Shown: positions 32,015-42,355, numbered from the stretch's first letter. The stretch is 64,000 nt of DNA from Escherichia ruysiae (GCF_902498915.1 NZ_CABVLQ010000001.1); one strand, 5' to 3'. The notes: generated from the letters alone by a model not told the origin. Translations and numbers: made by a program.

Positions 32015-34063
32015 ATGAGTCGTAAACAACTGGCGCTATTCGAACCAACACTTGTCGTTCAGGCGCTGAAAGAAGCGGTGAAAAAATTAAACCCGCAGGC
32101 ACAATGGCGCAATCCGGTGATGTTTATCGTCTGGATCGGCAGTCTGCTGACCACCTGTATTAGCATCGCAATGGCAAGCGGTGCGATGCCTGGCAATGCG
32201 CTGTTTAGCGCGGCAATTAGCGGCTGGCTGTGGGTCACCGTACTGTTCGCTAATTTCGCCGAGGCGCTGGCAGAAGGCCGCAGTAAAGCGCAGGCCAACA
32301 GTCTGAAAGGGGTGAAAAAAACTGCCTTTGCCCGCAAGCTGCGTGAGCCGAAATATGGCGCTGCGGCGGACAAAGTTCCTGCCGATCAACTACGTAAAGG
32401 CGATATCGTACTGGTAGAAGCTGGCGATATTATCCCCTGCGATGGTGAAGTCATTGAAGGCGGCGCATCGGTCGATGAAAGCGCCATCACCGGGGAATCG
32501 GCTCCGGTGATCCGTGAATCCGGCGGTGATTTTGCCTCCGTCACCGGCGGAACGCGTATTCTTTCTGACTGGCTGGTGATTGAATGCAGCGTTAACCCCG
32601 GCGAGACATTTCTGGATCGGATGATCGCAATGGTGGAAGGCGCACAGCGACGTAAAACGCCGAACGAGATTGCCCTGACCATCCTGCTGATTGCCCTGAC
32701 CATCGTCTTTTTACTGGCAACCGCAACGCTATGGCCATTTTCTGCCTGGGGCGGTAACGCGGTCAGCGTAACGGTACTGGTGGCGCTGCTGGTCTGTCTG
32801 ATCCCAACGACTATTGGCGGCTTGCTTTCAGCGATCGGCGTCGCCGGGATGAGCCGGATGCTGGGCGCGAATGTTATCGCCACCAGCGGACGTGCCGTTG
32901 AAGCGGCGGGCGACGTTGACGTTCTGCTGCTGGATAAAACCGGCACCATCACGCTAGGTAACCGTCAGGCGTCGGAGTTTATCCCCGCGCAGGGCGTAGA
33001 GGAAAAAACGCTGGCCGATGCCGCACAACTGGCTTCGCTGGCCGACGAAACGCCGGAAGGCCGCAGTATTGTGATCCTCGCCAAGCAGCGTTTTAACCTG
33101 CGCGAGCGCGATGTGCAGTCGCTTCACGCTACTTTTGTGCCGTTTACTGCGCAAAGCCGGATGAGTGGGATCAACATCGACAACCGTATGATCCGTAAAG
33201 GTTCTGTCGATGCTATTCGCCGCCATGTTGAGGCTAACGGTGGTCACTTCCCTGCCGATGTCGATCAAAAAGTTGATAACGTTGCGCGTCAGGGGGCCAC
33301 GCCGCTGGTGGTGGTGGAAGGTTCCCGTGTGCTGGGCGTTATTGCACTGAAAGATATCGTCAAAGGCGGCATTAAAGAGCGTTTCGCCCAACTGCGTAAA
33401 ATGGGCATTAAAACGGTGATGATTACCGGCGATAACCGTCTGACTGCCGCCGCGATTGCTGCGGAAGCGGGCGTCGATGATTTCCTCGCCGAAGCGACAC
33501 CGGAGGCCAAGCTGGCGTTGATTCGTCAGTATCAGGCAGAAGGCCGTTTAGTGGCGATGACCGGCGACGGCACCAACGATGCTCCGGCGCTGGCGCAGGC
33601 AGATGTCGCGGTGGCGATGAACTCCGGCACCCAGGCAGCGAAAGAAGCGGGCAATATGGTGGATCTCGACTCCAACCCGACCAAGTTGATCGAGGTGGTG
33701 CACATTGGCAAACAGATGCTGATGACCCGTGGCTCGCTGACCACCTTCAGCATTGCCAACGATGTAGCGAAATACTTCGCCATTATTCCGGCGGCGTTCG
33801 CGGCAACGTATCCGCAGTTAAATACGCTGAACATTATGCGCCTGCATTCGCCCGACTCCGCCATTCTCAGTGCGGTGATTTTCAACGCCTTAATTATCGT
33901 CTTTTTGATTCCTCTGGCGTTAAAAGGCGTGAGTTATAAACCGCTTACCGCTTCTGCCATGTTGCGCCGTAACTTATGGATTTACGGTCTGGGTGGGCTG
34001 CTGGTGCCGTTTATCGGTATCAAAGTGATTGATTTACTGCTGACCGTTTGCGGTCTGGTGTGA
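32015..34063 (+). CDS. kdpB: K+-transporting ATPase ATP-binding subunit KdpB
   Basis: 682 residues, P-type ATPase. The phosphorylation site is in LLDKTGTITLGN (Asp about 307). The actuator loop is ITGESAPVI and the hinge is MTGDGTNDAPALAQADV; membrane helices are at both ends and before DKTGT. It powers K+ uptake through KdpA. It lies 22 bases after kdpA. Confidence 0.98.
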   Translation: MSRKQLALFEPTLVVQALKEAVKKLNPQAQWRNPVMFIVWIGSLLTTCISIAMASGAMPGNALFSAAISGWLWVTVLFANFAEALAEGRSKAQANSLKGVKKTAFARKLREPKYGAAADKVPADQLRKGDIVLVEAGDIIPCDGEVIEGGASVDESAITGESAPVIRESGGDFASVTGGTRILSDWLVIECSVNPGETFLDRMIAMVEGAQRRKTPNEIALTILLIALTIVFLLATATLWPFSAWGGNAVSVTVLVALLVCLIPTTIGGLLSAIGVAGMSRMLGANVIATSGRAVEAAGDVDVLLLDKTGTITLGNRQASEFIPAQGVEEKTLADAAQLASLADETPEGRSIVILAKQRFNLRERDVQSLHATFVPFTAQSRMSGINIDNRMIRKGSVDAIRRHVEANGGHFPADVDQKVDNVARQGATPLVVVEGSRVLGVIALKDIVKGGIKERFAQLRKMGIKTVMITGDNRLTAAAIAAEAGVDDFLAEATPEAKLALIRQYQAEGRLVAMTGDGTNDAPALAQADVAVAMNSGTQAAKEAGNMVDLDSNPTKLIEVVHIGKQMLMTRGSLTTFSIANDVAKYFAIIPAAFAATYPQLNTLNIMRLHSPDSAILSAVIFNALIIVFLIPLALKGVSYKPLTASAMLRRNLWIYGLGGLLVPFIGIKVIDLLLTVCGLV

Positions 34064-34071
34064 GGGTTACC

Positions 34072-34644
34072 ATGAGTGGATTACGTCCGGCATTATCGAC
34101 ATTTCTCTTTCTGTTATTGATCACTGGCGGTGTTTATCCGCTACTGACCACCGCGCTGGGGCAATGGTGGTTTCCCTGGCAGGCCAACGGTTCGTTGATT
34201 CGTGAAGGTGATACGGTACGCGGCTCAGCGTTAATCGGGCAGAATTTTACCGGCAACGGCTATTTTCATGGTCGCCCATCGGCAACGGCAGAAATGCCCT
34301 ATAATCCACAGGCTTCTGGCGGGAGCAATCTGGCGGTCAGTAACCCGGAGCTGGATAAACAGATAGCTGCTCGCGTTGCCGCCTTACGGGCAGCAAACCC
34401 GGATGCCAGCACGAGCGTTCCGGTTGAACTGGTGACGGCGTCGGCAAGCGGGCTGGACAATAACATTACCCCGCAAGCGGCGGCCTGGCAGATCCCACGC
34501 GTCGCGAAAGCGCGTAATCTCAGCGTTGAACAACTCACGCAACTGGTCGCAAAATACAGCCAACAACCGCTGGTGAAATTTATCGGCCAGCCGGTCGTCA
34601 ATATTGTCGAACTCAATCTGGCGCTGGATAAGCTTGATGAATAA
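34072..34644 (+). CDS. kdpC: K+-transporting ATPase subunit KdpC
   Basis: 190 residues with one N-terminal membrane helix (ALSTFLFLLLITGGVYPLLTT). The periplasmic part contains IGQNFTGNGYFHGRPSAT and SGLDNNITPQAAAWQIPRVA, the conserved KdpC motifs. It is the inner-membrane assembly subunit of the Kdp pump. The start at 34072 is 8 bases after kdpB; the upstream Met at 34048 overlaps kdpB and is less likely. Its end overlaps kdpD by 8 bases. Confidence 0.96.
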   Translation: MSGLRPALSTFLFLLLITGGVYPLLTTALGQWWFPWQANGSLIREGDTVRGSALIGQNFTGNGYFHGRPSATAEMPYNPQASGGSNLAVSNPELDKQIAARVAALRAANPDASTSVPVELVTASASGLDNNITPQAAAWQIPRVAKARNLSVEQLTQLVAKYSQQPLVKFIGQPVVNIVELNLALDKLDE

Positions 34645-37321
34645 CGAACCCTTACGTCCCGATCCCGACCGTCTGCTGGAACAAACTGCCGCGCCGCATC
34701 GGGGGAAGCTAAAAGTTTTCTTCGGTGCCTGTGCAGGCGTCGGGAAGACCTGGGCGATGCTGGCAGAAGCACAGCGACTGCGGGCGCAAGGGCTGGATAT
34801 TGTGGTTGGCGTGGTAGAAACCCACGGTCGGAAAGATACTGCCGCAATGCTGGAAGGGCTGGCTGTTCTGCCGCTAAAACGCCAGGCGTACCGTGGGCGG
34901 CACATCAGCGAGTTTGATCTCGATGCCGCCCTCGCCCGCCGTCCGGCGCTGATCTTAATGGACGAACTGGCGCACAGTAATGCGCCAGGTTCCCGTCATC
35001 CCAAACGCTGGCAAGACATCGAAGAGCTGCTGGAAGCTGGCATTGATGTTTTCACTACCGTCAACGTTCAGCATCTGGAAAGTCTGAACGATGTGGTCAG
35101 CGGCGTCACCGGAATTCAGGTACGGGAAACCGTGCCTGATCCTTTTTTTGATGCTGCCGACGACGTGGTGCTGGTGGACCTGCCCCCGGACGATCTGCGT
35201 CAACGGCTGAAAGAAGGCAAAGTCTACATTGCCGGGCAGGCGGAGCGCGCCATTGAACATTTTTTCCGCAAAGGCAATCTGATCGCCCTGCGCGAACTGG
35301 CTCTGCGCCGTACTGCCGATCGCGTAGATGAACAAATGCGCGCCTGGCGGGGGCATCCTGGCGAAGAGAAAGTCTGGCACACGCGTGACGCGATCCTTTT
35401 ATGCATCGGCCATAACACCGGCAGCGAAAAACTGGTTCGCGCGGCGGCGCGGCTGGCGTCAAGGCTGGGGAGCGTCTGGCACGCGGTGTATGTTGAAACC
35501 CCTGCCCTGCACCGCTTACCGGAGAAAAAACGTCGGGCAATTCTCCGCGCCTTACGTCTGGCGCAGGAGCTGGGCGCAGAGACGGCAACACTTTCTGATC
35601 CAGCGGAAGAAAAAGCGGTAGTGCGTTATGCCCGTGAACATAATCTCGGCAAGATTATTCTCGGTCGCCCGGCCTCGCGCCGCTGGTGGCGTCGGGAAAC
35701 GTTTGCTGACCGACTGGCGCGCATCGCCCCCGATCTCGATCAGGTGCTGGTCGCGCTTGATGAACCACCCGCCCGCACGATTAACAACGAGCCGGATAGC
35801 CGCTCTTTTAAAGACAAGTGGCGGGTACAGATTCAGGGATGCGTGGTTGCCGCCGCGTTATGCGCCGTTATCACCTTAATTGCCATGCTGTGGCTGATGG
35901 CGTTTGATGCCGCCAACCTGGTGATGCTGTATCTGTTAGGCGTGGTAGTGGTGGCGCTATTTTATGGGCGCTGGCCTTCGGTGGTCGCCACCGTCATTAA
36001 TGTAGTGAGTTTCGATCTCTTTTTTATCGCTCCACGCGGCACGCTCGCCGTCTCTGATGTGCAATATCTGCTGACCTTCACGGTGATGTTAACCGTCGGA
36101 CTGGTGATCGGGAACCTTACTGCTGGCGTGCGTTATCAGGCGCGGGTAGCCCGTTACCGCGAACAACGCACACGGCACTTATATGAAATGTCGAAAGCTC
36201 TGGCGGTGGGCCGCAGTTCGCAGGATATCGCCGCCACCAGCGAACAGTTTATTGCCTCCACGTTTCATGCCCGCAGCCAGGTATTGTTACCCGATGACAA
36301 TGGAAAATTGCAGCCATTGACACATCCGCAAGGAATGACGCCGTGGGACGATGCCATCGCGCAGTGGAGTTTTGATAAAGGCCTGCCTGCGGGCGCGGGC
36401 ACCGACACGTTACCCGGCGTGCCGTACCAGATTTTGCCGTTAAAAAGCGGCGAGAAAACCTACGGTCTGGTGGTGGTGGAACCGGGGAATCTGCGCCAGT
36501 TGATGATCCCGGAACAGCAGCGCCTGCTGGAGACGTTTACGCTGTTAGTTGCCAATGCCCTGGAACGCCTGACGCTGACCGCCAGCGAAGAACAGGCGCG
36601 GATGGCAAGCGAACGTGAACAGATCCGCAACGCCCTGCTGGCGGCACTTTCGCATGATTTACGCACTCCGCTTACGGTGCTGTTCGGTCAGGCTGAAATC
36701 TTAACGCTCGATCTGGCAAGCGAAGGATCGCCCCACGCCCGCCAGGCCAGCGAGATTCGCCAGCATGTGCTGAACACTACCCGACTAGTGAATAATCTAC
36801 TGGATATGGCGCGAATTCAGTCCGGCGGCTTTAATTTGAAGAAAGAGTGGTTAACGCTGGAAGAAGTGGTCGGCAGCGCGCTGCAAATGCTGGAACCGGG
36901 ATTATCGTCGCCCATCAACCTTTCTCTGCCAGAACCGCTGACTTTAATCCACGTTGACGGACCACTCTTTGAACGGGTGCTGATTAATCTGCTGGAGAAC
37001 GCGGTGAAATACGCGGGTGCGCAGGCCGAAATTGGTATTGATGCCCACGTTGAGGGCGAGAAGCTACAACTGGATGTCTGGGATAATGGCTCCGGTCTTC
37101 CGCCAGGCCAGGAGCAGACGATATTCGATAAGTTTGCGCGTGGGAATAAAGAATCGGCGGTGCCGGGTGTAGGGCTTGGGCTGGCAATTTGTCGGGCGAT
37201 TGTGGATGTACACGGCGGCACCATTACCGCGTTCAACCGACCGGAAGGTGGTGCCTGTTTTCGTGTTACACTTCCCCAGCAAACTGCCCCTGAACTTGAA
37301 GAATTTCATGAGGATATGTGA
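34637..37321 (+). CDS. kdpD: Sensor histidine kinase KdpD
   Basis: 894 residues. The N-terminal KdpD domain has Walker A GACAGVGKTWAML (about 30-42) and DELAHSNAPGSRHPKRW. A USP-like domain follows (about 250-370), then four membrane segments (about 400-500), GAF-like, and the kinase core with His in AALSHDLRTPL (about 673), NLLENAVKYA, DNGSGLPPG and GVGLGLAICR. It senses low K+/turgor and phosphorylates KdpE. The start is MNNEPLRPDPDRLL within the end of kdpC; the start 33 bases upstream is not used by the family. Confidence 0.97.
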   Translation: MNNEPLRPDPDRLLEQTAAPHRGKLKVFFGACAGVGKTWAMLAEAQRLRAQGLDIVVGVVETHGRKDTAAMLEGLAVLPLKRQAYRGRHISEFDLDAALARRPALILMDELAHSNAPGSRHPKRWQDIEELLEAGIDVFTTVNVQHLESLNDVVSGVTGIQVRETVPDPFFDAADDVVLVDLPPDDLRQRLKEGKVYIAGQAERAIEHFFRKGNLIALRELALRRTADRVDEQMRAWRGHPGEEKVWHTRDAILLCIGHNTGSEKLVRAAARLASRLGSVWHAVYVETPALHRLPEKKRRAILRALRLAQELGAETATLSDPAEEKAVVRYAREHNLGKIILGRPASRRWWRRETFADRLARIAPDLDQVLVALDEPPARTINNEPDSRSFKDKWRVQIQGCVVAAALCAVITLIAMLWLMAFDAANLVMLYLLGVVVVALFYGRWPSVVATVINVVSFDLFFIAPRGTLAVSDVQYLLTFTVMLTVGLVIGNLTAGVRYQARVARYREQRTRHLYEMSKALAVGRSSQDIAATSEQFIASTFHARSQVLLPDDNGKLQPLTHPQGMTPWDDAIAQWSFDKGLPAGAGTDTLPGVPYQILPLKSGEKTYGLVVVEPGNLRQLMIPEQQRLLETFTLLVANALERLTLTASEEQARMASEREQIRNALLAALSHDLRTPLTVLFGQAEILTLDLASEGSPHARQASEIRQHVLNTTRLVNNLLDMARIQSGGFNLKKEWLTLEEVVGSALQMLEPGLSSPINLSLPEPLTLIHVDGPLFERVLINLLENAVKYAGAQAEIGIDAHVEGEKLQLDVWDNGSGLPPGQEQTIFDKFARGNKESAVPGVGLGLAICRAIVDVHGGTITAFNRPEGGACFRVTLPQQTAPELEEFHEDM

Positions 37322-37995
37322 CAAACGTTCTGATTGTTGAAGATGAACAGGCTATTCGTCGGTTTCTGCGCACGGCGCTGGAGGGCGATGGTATGCGCGT
37401 CTTTGAGGCCGAAACGCTGCAACGCGGCTTACTGGAAGCGGCAACCCGCAAGCCGGATTTAATTATTCTCGATCTCGGTCTGCCCGACGGTGATGGGATT
37501 GAGTTTATCCGCGACCTGCGCCAGTGGAGCGCGGTGCCGGTGATTGTGCTTTCCGCACGTAGTGAAGAGAGCGACAAAATCGCCGCGCTGGATGCCGGAG
37601 CTGATGATTACCTGAGTAAACCGTTTGGCATTGGCGAGCTTCAGGCTCGTCTGCGCGTCGCTTTACGCCGCCATTCAGCCACCTCCGCGCCCGATCCGGT
37701 GGTGAAATTTTCCGATGTGACCGTCGATTTAGCTGCTCGGGTGATCCATCGCGGTGAAGAGGAGGTGCATCTCACCCCGATTGAGTTTCGCCTGCTGGCG
37801 GTGCTGCTTAATAACGCCGGGAAAGTGCTCACCCAGCGCCAGTTACTCAACCAGGTGTGGGGGCCAAATGCGGTTGAACACAGCCACTATTTGCGGATTT
37901 ATATGGGGCATCTGCGGCAAAAACTGGAACAAGACCCGGCTCGGCCTCGCCATTTTATTACTGAAACCGGTATTGGGTATCGGTTTATGCTTTGA
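37318..37995 (+). CDS. kdpE: Response regulator KdpE
   Basis: 225 residues, OmpR/PhoB type. The receiver domain has the acid pair EDEQ, phospho-Asp in LILDLGLPDGDG (about 52), and the conserved Lys in YLSKPFG. The winged-helix DNA-binding domain contains LTPIEFRLLAVLL and HSHYLRIYMGHLRQKLE. It activates kdpFABC. The start is GTG at 37318, overlapping the kdpD TGA as GTGA. Confidence 0.97.
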   Translation: MTNVLIVEDEQAIRRFLRTALEGDGMRVFEAETLQRGLLEAATRKPDLIILDLGLPDGDGIEFIRDLRQWSAVPVIVLSARSEESDKIAALDAGADDYLSKPFGIGELQARLRVALRRHSATSAPDPVVKFSDVTVDLAARVIHRGEEEVHLTPIEFRLLAVLLNNAGKVLTQRQLLNQVWGPNAVEHSHYLRIYMGHLRQKLEQDPARPRHFITETGIGYRFML

Positions 37996-38254
37996 ATGTT
38001 TATTCATTTTTCATGCTTTAAATTTTAACCTTAGTTCTGCTGAAATATTATTCGGCCGAACTAAGGCACCTGCAAATAAAAAACAATGAACTCACAATCT
38101 CAAAACAACAAGACAACAATCTATTCTGGGTCATTGATGCTTAATGATTAAGCGATTTAGATTTGATTATTTTTTTGATCTTCTTCATAGATTAGAGACA
38201 TTTCCTGGATAGAATAATTTCACCTTCAACTGATACAGAAAAAGGTAAAGGAAA
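37996..38254 (+). other. Leader upstream of speFL
   Basis: AT-rich gap after kdpE that should hold the speFL-speF promoter. No gene seen. Confidence 0.4.
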
Positions 38255-38359
38255 ATGGAAAATAATAACCGTGCAATGCCTCATATAAGGCGAACAACTC
38301 ATATTATGAAGTTTTCCCATCGCAATAGCTTTGACTTTCATTTCTTTAATGCCCGCTAG
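38255..38359 (+). CDS. speFL: SpeFL (ORF34) ornithine-sensing arrest leader peptide
   Basis: 34 codons: MENNNRAMPHIRRTTHIMKF then SHRNSFDFHFFNAR and TAG. This is the E. coli speF leader peptide with minor changes. In the known mechanism ornithine captures the ribosome translating SpeFL, which blocks a downstream Rho site and lets transcription reach speF. The ATG has AAAGGTAAAGGAAA upstream. The gap to speF (about 300 bases) fits the regulated leader; it is too short for most gene finders. Confidence 0.92.
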   Translation: MENNNRAMPHIRRTTHIMKFSHRNSFDFHFFNAR

Positions 38360-38663
38360 TCTTCTGACTAAAGGGCACCTCAAAATACAGGTCTCCCTGT
38401 CTTTAAGCATAACAGGTTAATACCTGTATCCCCTGGTGCTCATACATTGCTAACCCTTTTATACCCTTATTAATTCAGATCGCTACGCCGCAATCTGTAT
38501 AGGTAGAGTATTGCCAGTTACCGGGCTGGTCGGGTTATTGCATCTACAAAAAGCAAACTACTGATTTATTTATCAGGGGTGATGTTTTGCTTTTTTCCGG
38601 CGTTATCAATTTCTCTTTTGAGAAATTGAGGACCTGCTATTACCTGAAATAAAGAGATGAAAA
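38360..38663 (+). promoter_or_regulatory. speF: speF leader region with Rho-type control
   Basis: About 300 untranslated bases between speFL and speF. By established knowledge of this locus, transcription is ended here by Rho unless the SpeFL ribosome is stalled by ornithine. A stem TCAATTTCTC-TTTTGAGAAATTGA lies at about 38608-38631 just before the speF ribosome site. Confidence 0.7.
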
Positions 38664-40862
38664 ATGTCAGAATTAAAAATTGCCGTTAGTCGTTCTTGCC
38701 AGAATTACTTTTCCACTCATCGTGTATGCGTGAATATTGAAGAAAGTAATTATATTGACGTTGCTGCCATTGTTTTATCGGTCGATGATGTTGAACGTGG
38801 AAAACTCGATGAAATAGACGCTACTGGCTATGGCATTCCTGTATTTATTGCCACGGAAAATGAAGAACATGTGCCTGCAAAATACCTGTCACGTATTTCG
38901 GGTGTCTTCGAACATTGCGAAGCGCGGAAAACGTTTTATGGTCGCCAGTTAGAAACCGCAGCCAGCCATTATGAAACGCAGCTGCGCCCGCCTTTCTTCC
39001 GCGCACTGGTTGATTATGTCAATCAGGGTAACAGCGCCTTTGATTGCCCCGGTCATCAGGGCGGCGAGTTTTTCCGTCGCCATCCGGCGGGTAACCAGTT
39101 TGTAGAGTATTTTGGTGAAACTCTTTTCCGTTCCGACTTGTGCAACGCTGACGTGGCGATGGGCGATCTGTTGATTCATGAAGGTGCGCCGTGTATCGCA
39201 CAACAACATGCGGCAAAAGTGTTTAATGCCGATAAAACCTACTTCGTTTTAAACGGCACCTCCTCTTCAAACAAAGTGGTATTAAACGCACTGCTGACAC
39301 CGGGCGATCTGGTGCTGTTTGACCGCAATAACCATAAATCTAATCACCACGGGGCGTTGCTACAGGCTGGTGCAACACCGGTTTATCTGGAAACAGCACG
39401 CAACCCGTATGGCTTTATCGGTGGCATTGATGCGCACTGCTTCAAAGAAAATTACCTGCGCGAACTGATTGCAGAAGTCGCACCGCAGCGGGCAAAAGAG
39501 GCTCGTCCGTTCCGCCTCGCGGTTATTCAGTTAGGCACCTACGACGGTACAATTTATAACGCCCGTCAGGTAGTGGATAAAATTGGTCATCTGTGTGACT
39601 ACATTCTGTTTGACTCCGCATGGGTCGGCTACGAGCAGTTTATCCCGATGATGGCTGACTGTTCGCCGCTGCTGCTGGAGCTTAATGAAAACGATCCGGG
39701 CATTCTGGTTACGCAATCAGTCCATAAACAGCAGGCAGGTTTTTCCCAGACTTCACAAATTCATAAAAAAGACCGCCATATCAAAGGGCAACCGCGTTAT
39801 GTACCGCATAAACGCATGAACAATGCCTTTATGATGCATGCCTCTACCAGCCCGTTCTATCCGTTGTTCGCGGCACTGGACGTCAACGCTAAAATGCATG
39901 AAGGCGTAAGCGGTCGCAATATGTGGATGGACTGCGTGGCGAATGGCATTGATGCACGCAAACTGATCCTTGAAAACTGTCATCATATTCGTCCGTTCGT
40001 TCCTGAACTGGTGGATGGCAAGCCATGGCAGTCATACCCCACCGCTGAAATTGCCAATGACCTGCGTTTCTTCCAGTTTGTACCAGGAGAACACTGGCAC
40101 TCTTTTGAAGGCTACGCAGAAAACCAATATTTTGTCGATCCGTGCAAGCTGCTACTGACTACCCCAGGCATTGATGCACGTAACGGCGAATATGAAGCGT
40201 TCGGTGTCCCCGCAACGATTCTTGCTAACTTCCTGCGCGAAAATGGCGTAGTGCCGGAAAAATGCGATCTTAACTCCATCCTCTTCCTGCTTACTCCGGC
40301 AGAAGATATGGCCAAACTACAACAGCTTGTCGCCCTGCTGGCACGTTTCGAAAAACTGCTGGAAGATGATGCGCCTCTGGCGGACGTACTGCCTTCCATT
40401 TACAAACAACATGAAGCCCGTTACGCCGGTTATACCCTGCGTCAGTTGTGCCAGGAAATGCACGACCTGTATGCCCGTCATAACGTGAAACAACTGCAAA
40501 AAGAGATGTTCCGTAAGGAACACTTCCCTCGCGTCAGCATGAATCCACAAGAAGCTAACTACGCCTACTTACGCGGTGAGGTGGAGCTGGTTCGTCTGCC
40601 GGATGCAGAAGGGCGTATCGCAGCCGAAGGTGCCCTGCCTTATCCTCCGGGCGTGCTGTGTGTTGTTCCGGGTGAAGTCTGGGGCGGTGCAGTTCTGCGT
40701 TACTTCATTGCCCTGGAAGAAGGCATTAACCTGCTGCCAGGTTTTGCGCCGGAATTACAGGGGGTCTACATCGAAGAACATGACGGTCGCAAACAGGTCT
40801 GGTGCTATGTCATCAAATCAAGCGAACCACAAAGCGCCCTGCTGAAGGGAGAAAAATTATGA
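38664..40862 (+). CDS. speF: Inducible ornithine decarboxylase
   Basis: 732 residues, PLP-dependent, prokaryotic ornithine/lysine/arginine decarboxylase family. It converts ornithine to putrescine and CO2, consuming a proton, so it helps in acid. An N-terminal wing domain precedes the PLP domain with FDCPGHQGGEFFRRHPAG, LNGTSSSNKVVLNALL, FDSAWVGYEQF and the Lys in TQSVHKQQAGFSQ that binds PLP. The stop overlaps potE (ATGA). Confidence 0.97.
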   Translation: MSELKIAVSRSCQNYFSTHRVCVNIEESNYIDVAAIVLSVDDVERGKLDEIDATGYGIPVFIATENEEHVPAKYLSRISGVFEHCEARKTFYGRQLETAASHYETQLRPPFFRALVDYVNQGNSAFDCPGHQGGEFFRRHPAGNQFVEYFGETLFRSDLCNADVAMGDLLIHEGAPCIAQQHAAKVFNADKTYFVLNGTSSSNKVVLNALLTPGDLVLFDRNNHKSNHHGALLQAGATPVYLETARNPYGFIGGIDAHCFKENYLRELIAEVAPQRAKEARPFRLAVIQLGTYDGTIYNARQVVDKIGHLCDYILFDSAWVGYEQFIPMMADCSPLLLELNENDPGILVTQSVHKQQAGFSQTSQIHKKDRHIKGQPRYVPHKRMNNAFMMHASTSPFYPLFAALDVNAKMHEGVSGRNMWMDCVANGIDARKLILENCHHIRPFVPELVDGKPWQSYPTAEIANDLRFFQFVPGEHWHSFEGYAENQYFVDPCKLLLTTPGIDARNGEYEAFGVPATILANFLRENGVVPEKCDLNSILFLLTPAEDMAKLQQLVALLARFEKLLEDDAPLADVLPSIYKQHEARYAGYTLRQLCQEMHDLYARHNVKQLQKEMFRKEHFPRVSMNPQEANYAYLRGEVELVRLPDAEGRIAAEGALPYPPGVLCVVPGEVWGGAVLRYFIALEEGINLLPGFAPELQGVYIEEHDGRKQVWCYVIKSSEPQSALLKGEKL

Positions 40863-42178
40863 GTCAGGCTAAAGCGAATAAAATGGGCGTCGTGCAGTTA
40901 ACCATACTGACGATGGTCAACATGATGGGTTCCGGCATCATTATGCTGCCGACCAAACTAGCCGAAGTCGGGACGATCTCGATTATCTCCTGGCTAGTGA
41001 CGGCTGTAGGATCAATGGCGCTGGCCTGGGCCTTTGCAAAATGCGGTATGTATAGCCGTAAACCAGGTGGTATGGGGGGTTATGCCGAATATGCCTTCGG
41101 TAAATCCGGTAACTTCATGGCGAACTATACCTACGGTGTGTCGCTACTGATTGCCAATGTCGCCATCGCTATTTCCGCCGTTGGCTACGGTACTGAGTTG
41201 TTTGACACAACCCTTTCGCCTGTTCAGATTGGTCTTGCCACTATTGCTGTGCTGTGGGTATGTACCGTGGCTAACTTTGGTGGTGCACGCATTACCGGGC
41301 AAATCAGTAGCATTACCGTGTGGGGTGTCATTATTCCGGTAATTGGCCTGTGCATTATCGGCTGGTTCTGGTTCAGCCCGACGCTTTACGCTGACTCCTG
41401 GAATCCGCATCATGCGCCCTTCTTTAGCGCGGTTGGTTCTTCCATCGCCATGACATTGTGGGCTTTTCTCGGTCTGGAGTCTGCCTGTGCGAATGCTGAA
41501 GTGGTAGAAAACCCGGAACGTAACGTGCCAATTGCTGTTCTTGGCGGTACGTTGGGTGCGGCAGTAATTTATATCGTCTCTACTAACGTGATTGCCGGGA
41601 TTGTGCCAAATATGGAGCTGGCAAATTCAACGGCACCGTTTGGTCTGGCCTTCGCGCAGATGTTCACACCGGAAGTCGGTAAAGTGATTATGGCGTTGAT
41701 GGTGATGTCCTGCTGCGGTTCACTGCTCGGCTGGCAGTTCACCATCGCCCAGGTGTTTAAATCGTCTGCCGATGAAGGGTACTTCCCGAAAATTTTCTCC
41801 CGTGTAACCAAAGTTGATGCACCGGTTCAGGGAATGTTGACCATTGTGATTATCCAGAGCGGATTATCGCTGATGACCATTAGCCCGTCGCTGAACAGCC
41901 AGTTCAACGTGCTGGTTAACCTGGCCGTGGTGACCAATATCATCCCGTATATTCTGTCGATGGCAGCACTGGTAATCATCCAGAAAGCAGCGAATGTTCC
42001 GGCTGCTAAAGCGAAAGTGGCTAACTTTGTTGCCTTTATTGGTGCGATGTACAGCTTCTATGCGCTGTACTCGTCTGGGGAAGAGGCCATGCTGTATGGC
42101 TCCATCGTGACCTTCCTCGGCTGGACACTGTATGGTCTGGTATCACCCCGCTTTGAACTGAAAAATAAACACGGTTAA
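40859..42178 (+). CDS. potE: Putrescine/ornithine antiporter
   Basis: 439 residues, twelve membrane segments, APC family. It exchanges internal putrescine for external ornithine, completing the decarboxylation cycle with SpeF. The typical helix-1 motif is TMVNMMGSGIIMLPTKLAEVG. The start MSQAKANKMG overlaps the speF stop by four bases; the longer frame from 40802 is inside speF and is rejected. Confidence 0.97.
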   Translation: MSQAKANKMGVVQLTILTMVNMMGSGIIMLPTKLAEVGTISIISWLVTAVGSMALAWAFAKCGMYSRKPGGMGGYAEYAFGKSGNFMANYTYGVSLLIANVAIAISAVGYGTELFDTTLSPVQIGLATIAVLWVCTVANFGGARITGQISSITVWGVIIPVIGLCIIGWFWFSPTLYADSWNPHHAPFFSAVGSSIAMTLWAFLGLESACANAEVVENPERNVPIAVLGGTLGAAVIYIVSTNVIAGIVPNMELANSTAPFGLAFAQMFTPEVGKVIMALMVMSCCGSLLGWQFTIAQVFKSSADEGYFPKIFSRVTKVDAPVQGMLTIVIIQSGLSLMTISPSLNSQFNVLVNLAVVTNIIPYILSMAALVIIQKAANVPAAKAKVANFVAFIGAMYSFYALYSSGEEAMLYGSIVTFLGWTLYGLVSPRFELKNKHG

Positions 42179-42189
42179 TAAAGCAAAGT

Positions 42190-42222
42190 AAAAAAGGGCG
42201 ATCGAATGATCGCCCTTTGGGA
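42190..42222 (+). terminator. speF-potE terminator
   Basis: AAAGGGCGATC-GAAT-GATCGCCCTTT, an 11-bp stem 12 bases past the potE stop. The A run on one side lets it act two-way. Confidence 0.85.
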
Positions 42223-42246
42223 TTATTAACAAAGTGCTCGTTGTTC

Positions 42247-42352
42247 ATGCCGGATGCGGCGTGAACGCCTTATCCGGCCTACAAAATAGCGTAAATTCAA
42301 TAGATTGCACTATCCTCGTAGGCCTGATAAGCGTAGCGCATCAGGCAGTCAT
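42247..42352. repeat. REP/BIME element between potE and pgm
   Basis: CATGCCGGATGCGGCGTGAACGCCTTATCCGGCCTAC and GTAGGCCTGATAAGCGTAGCGCATCAGGC are two inverted REP units, about 40 bases apart. Confidence 0.9.
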
Positions 42353-42355
42353 AAG

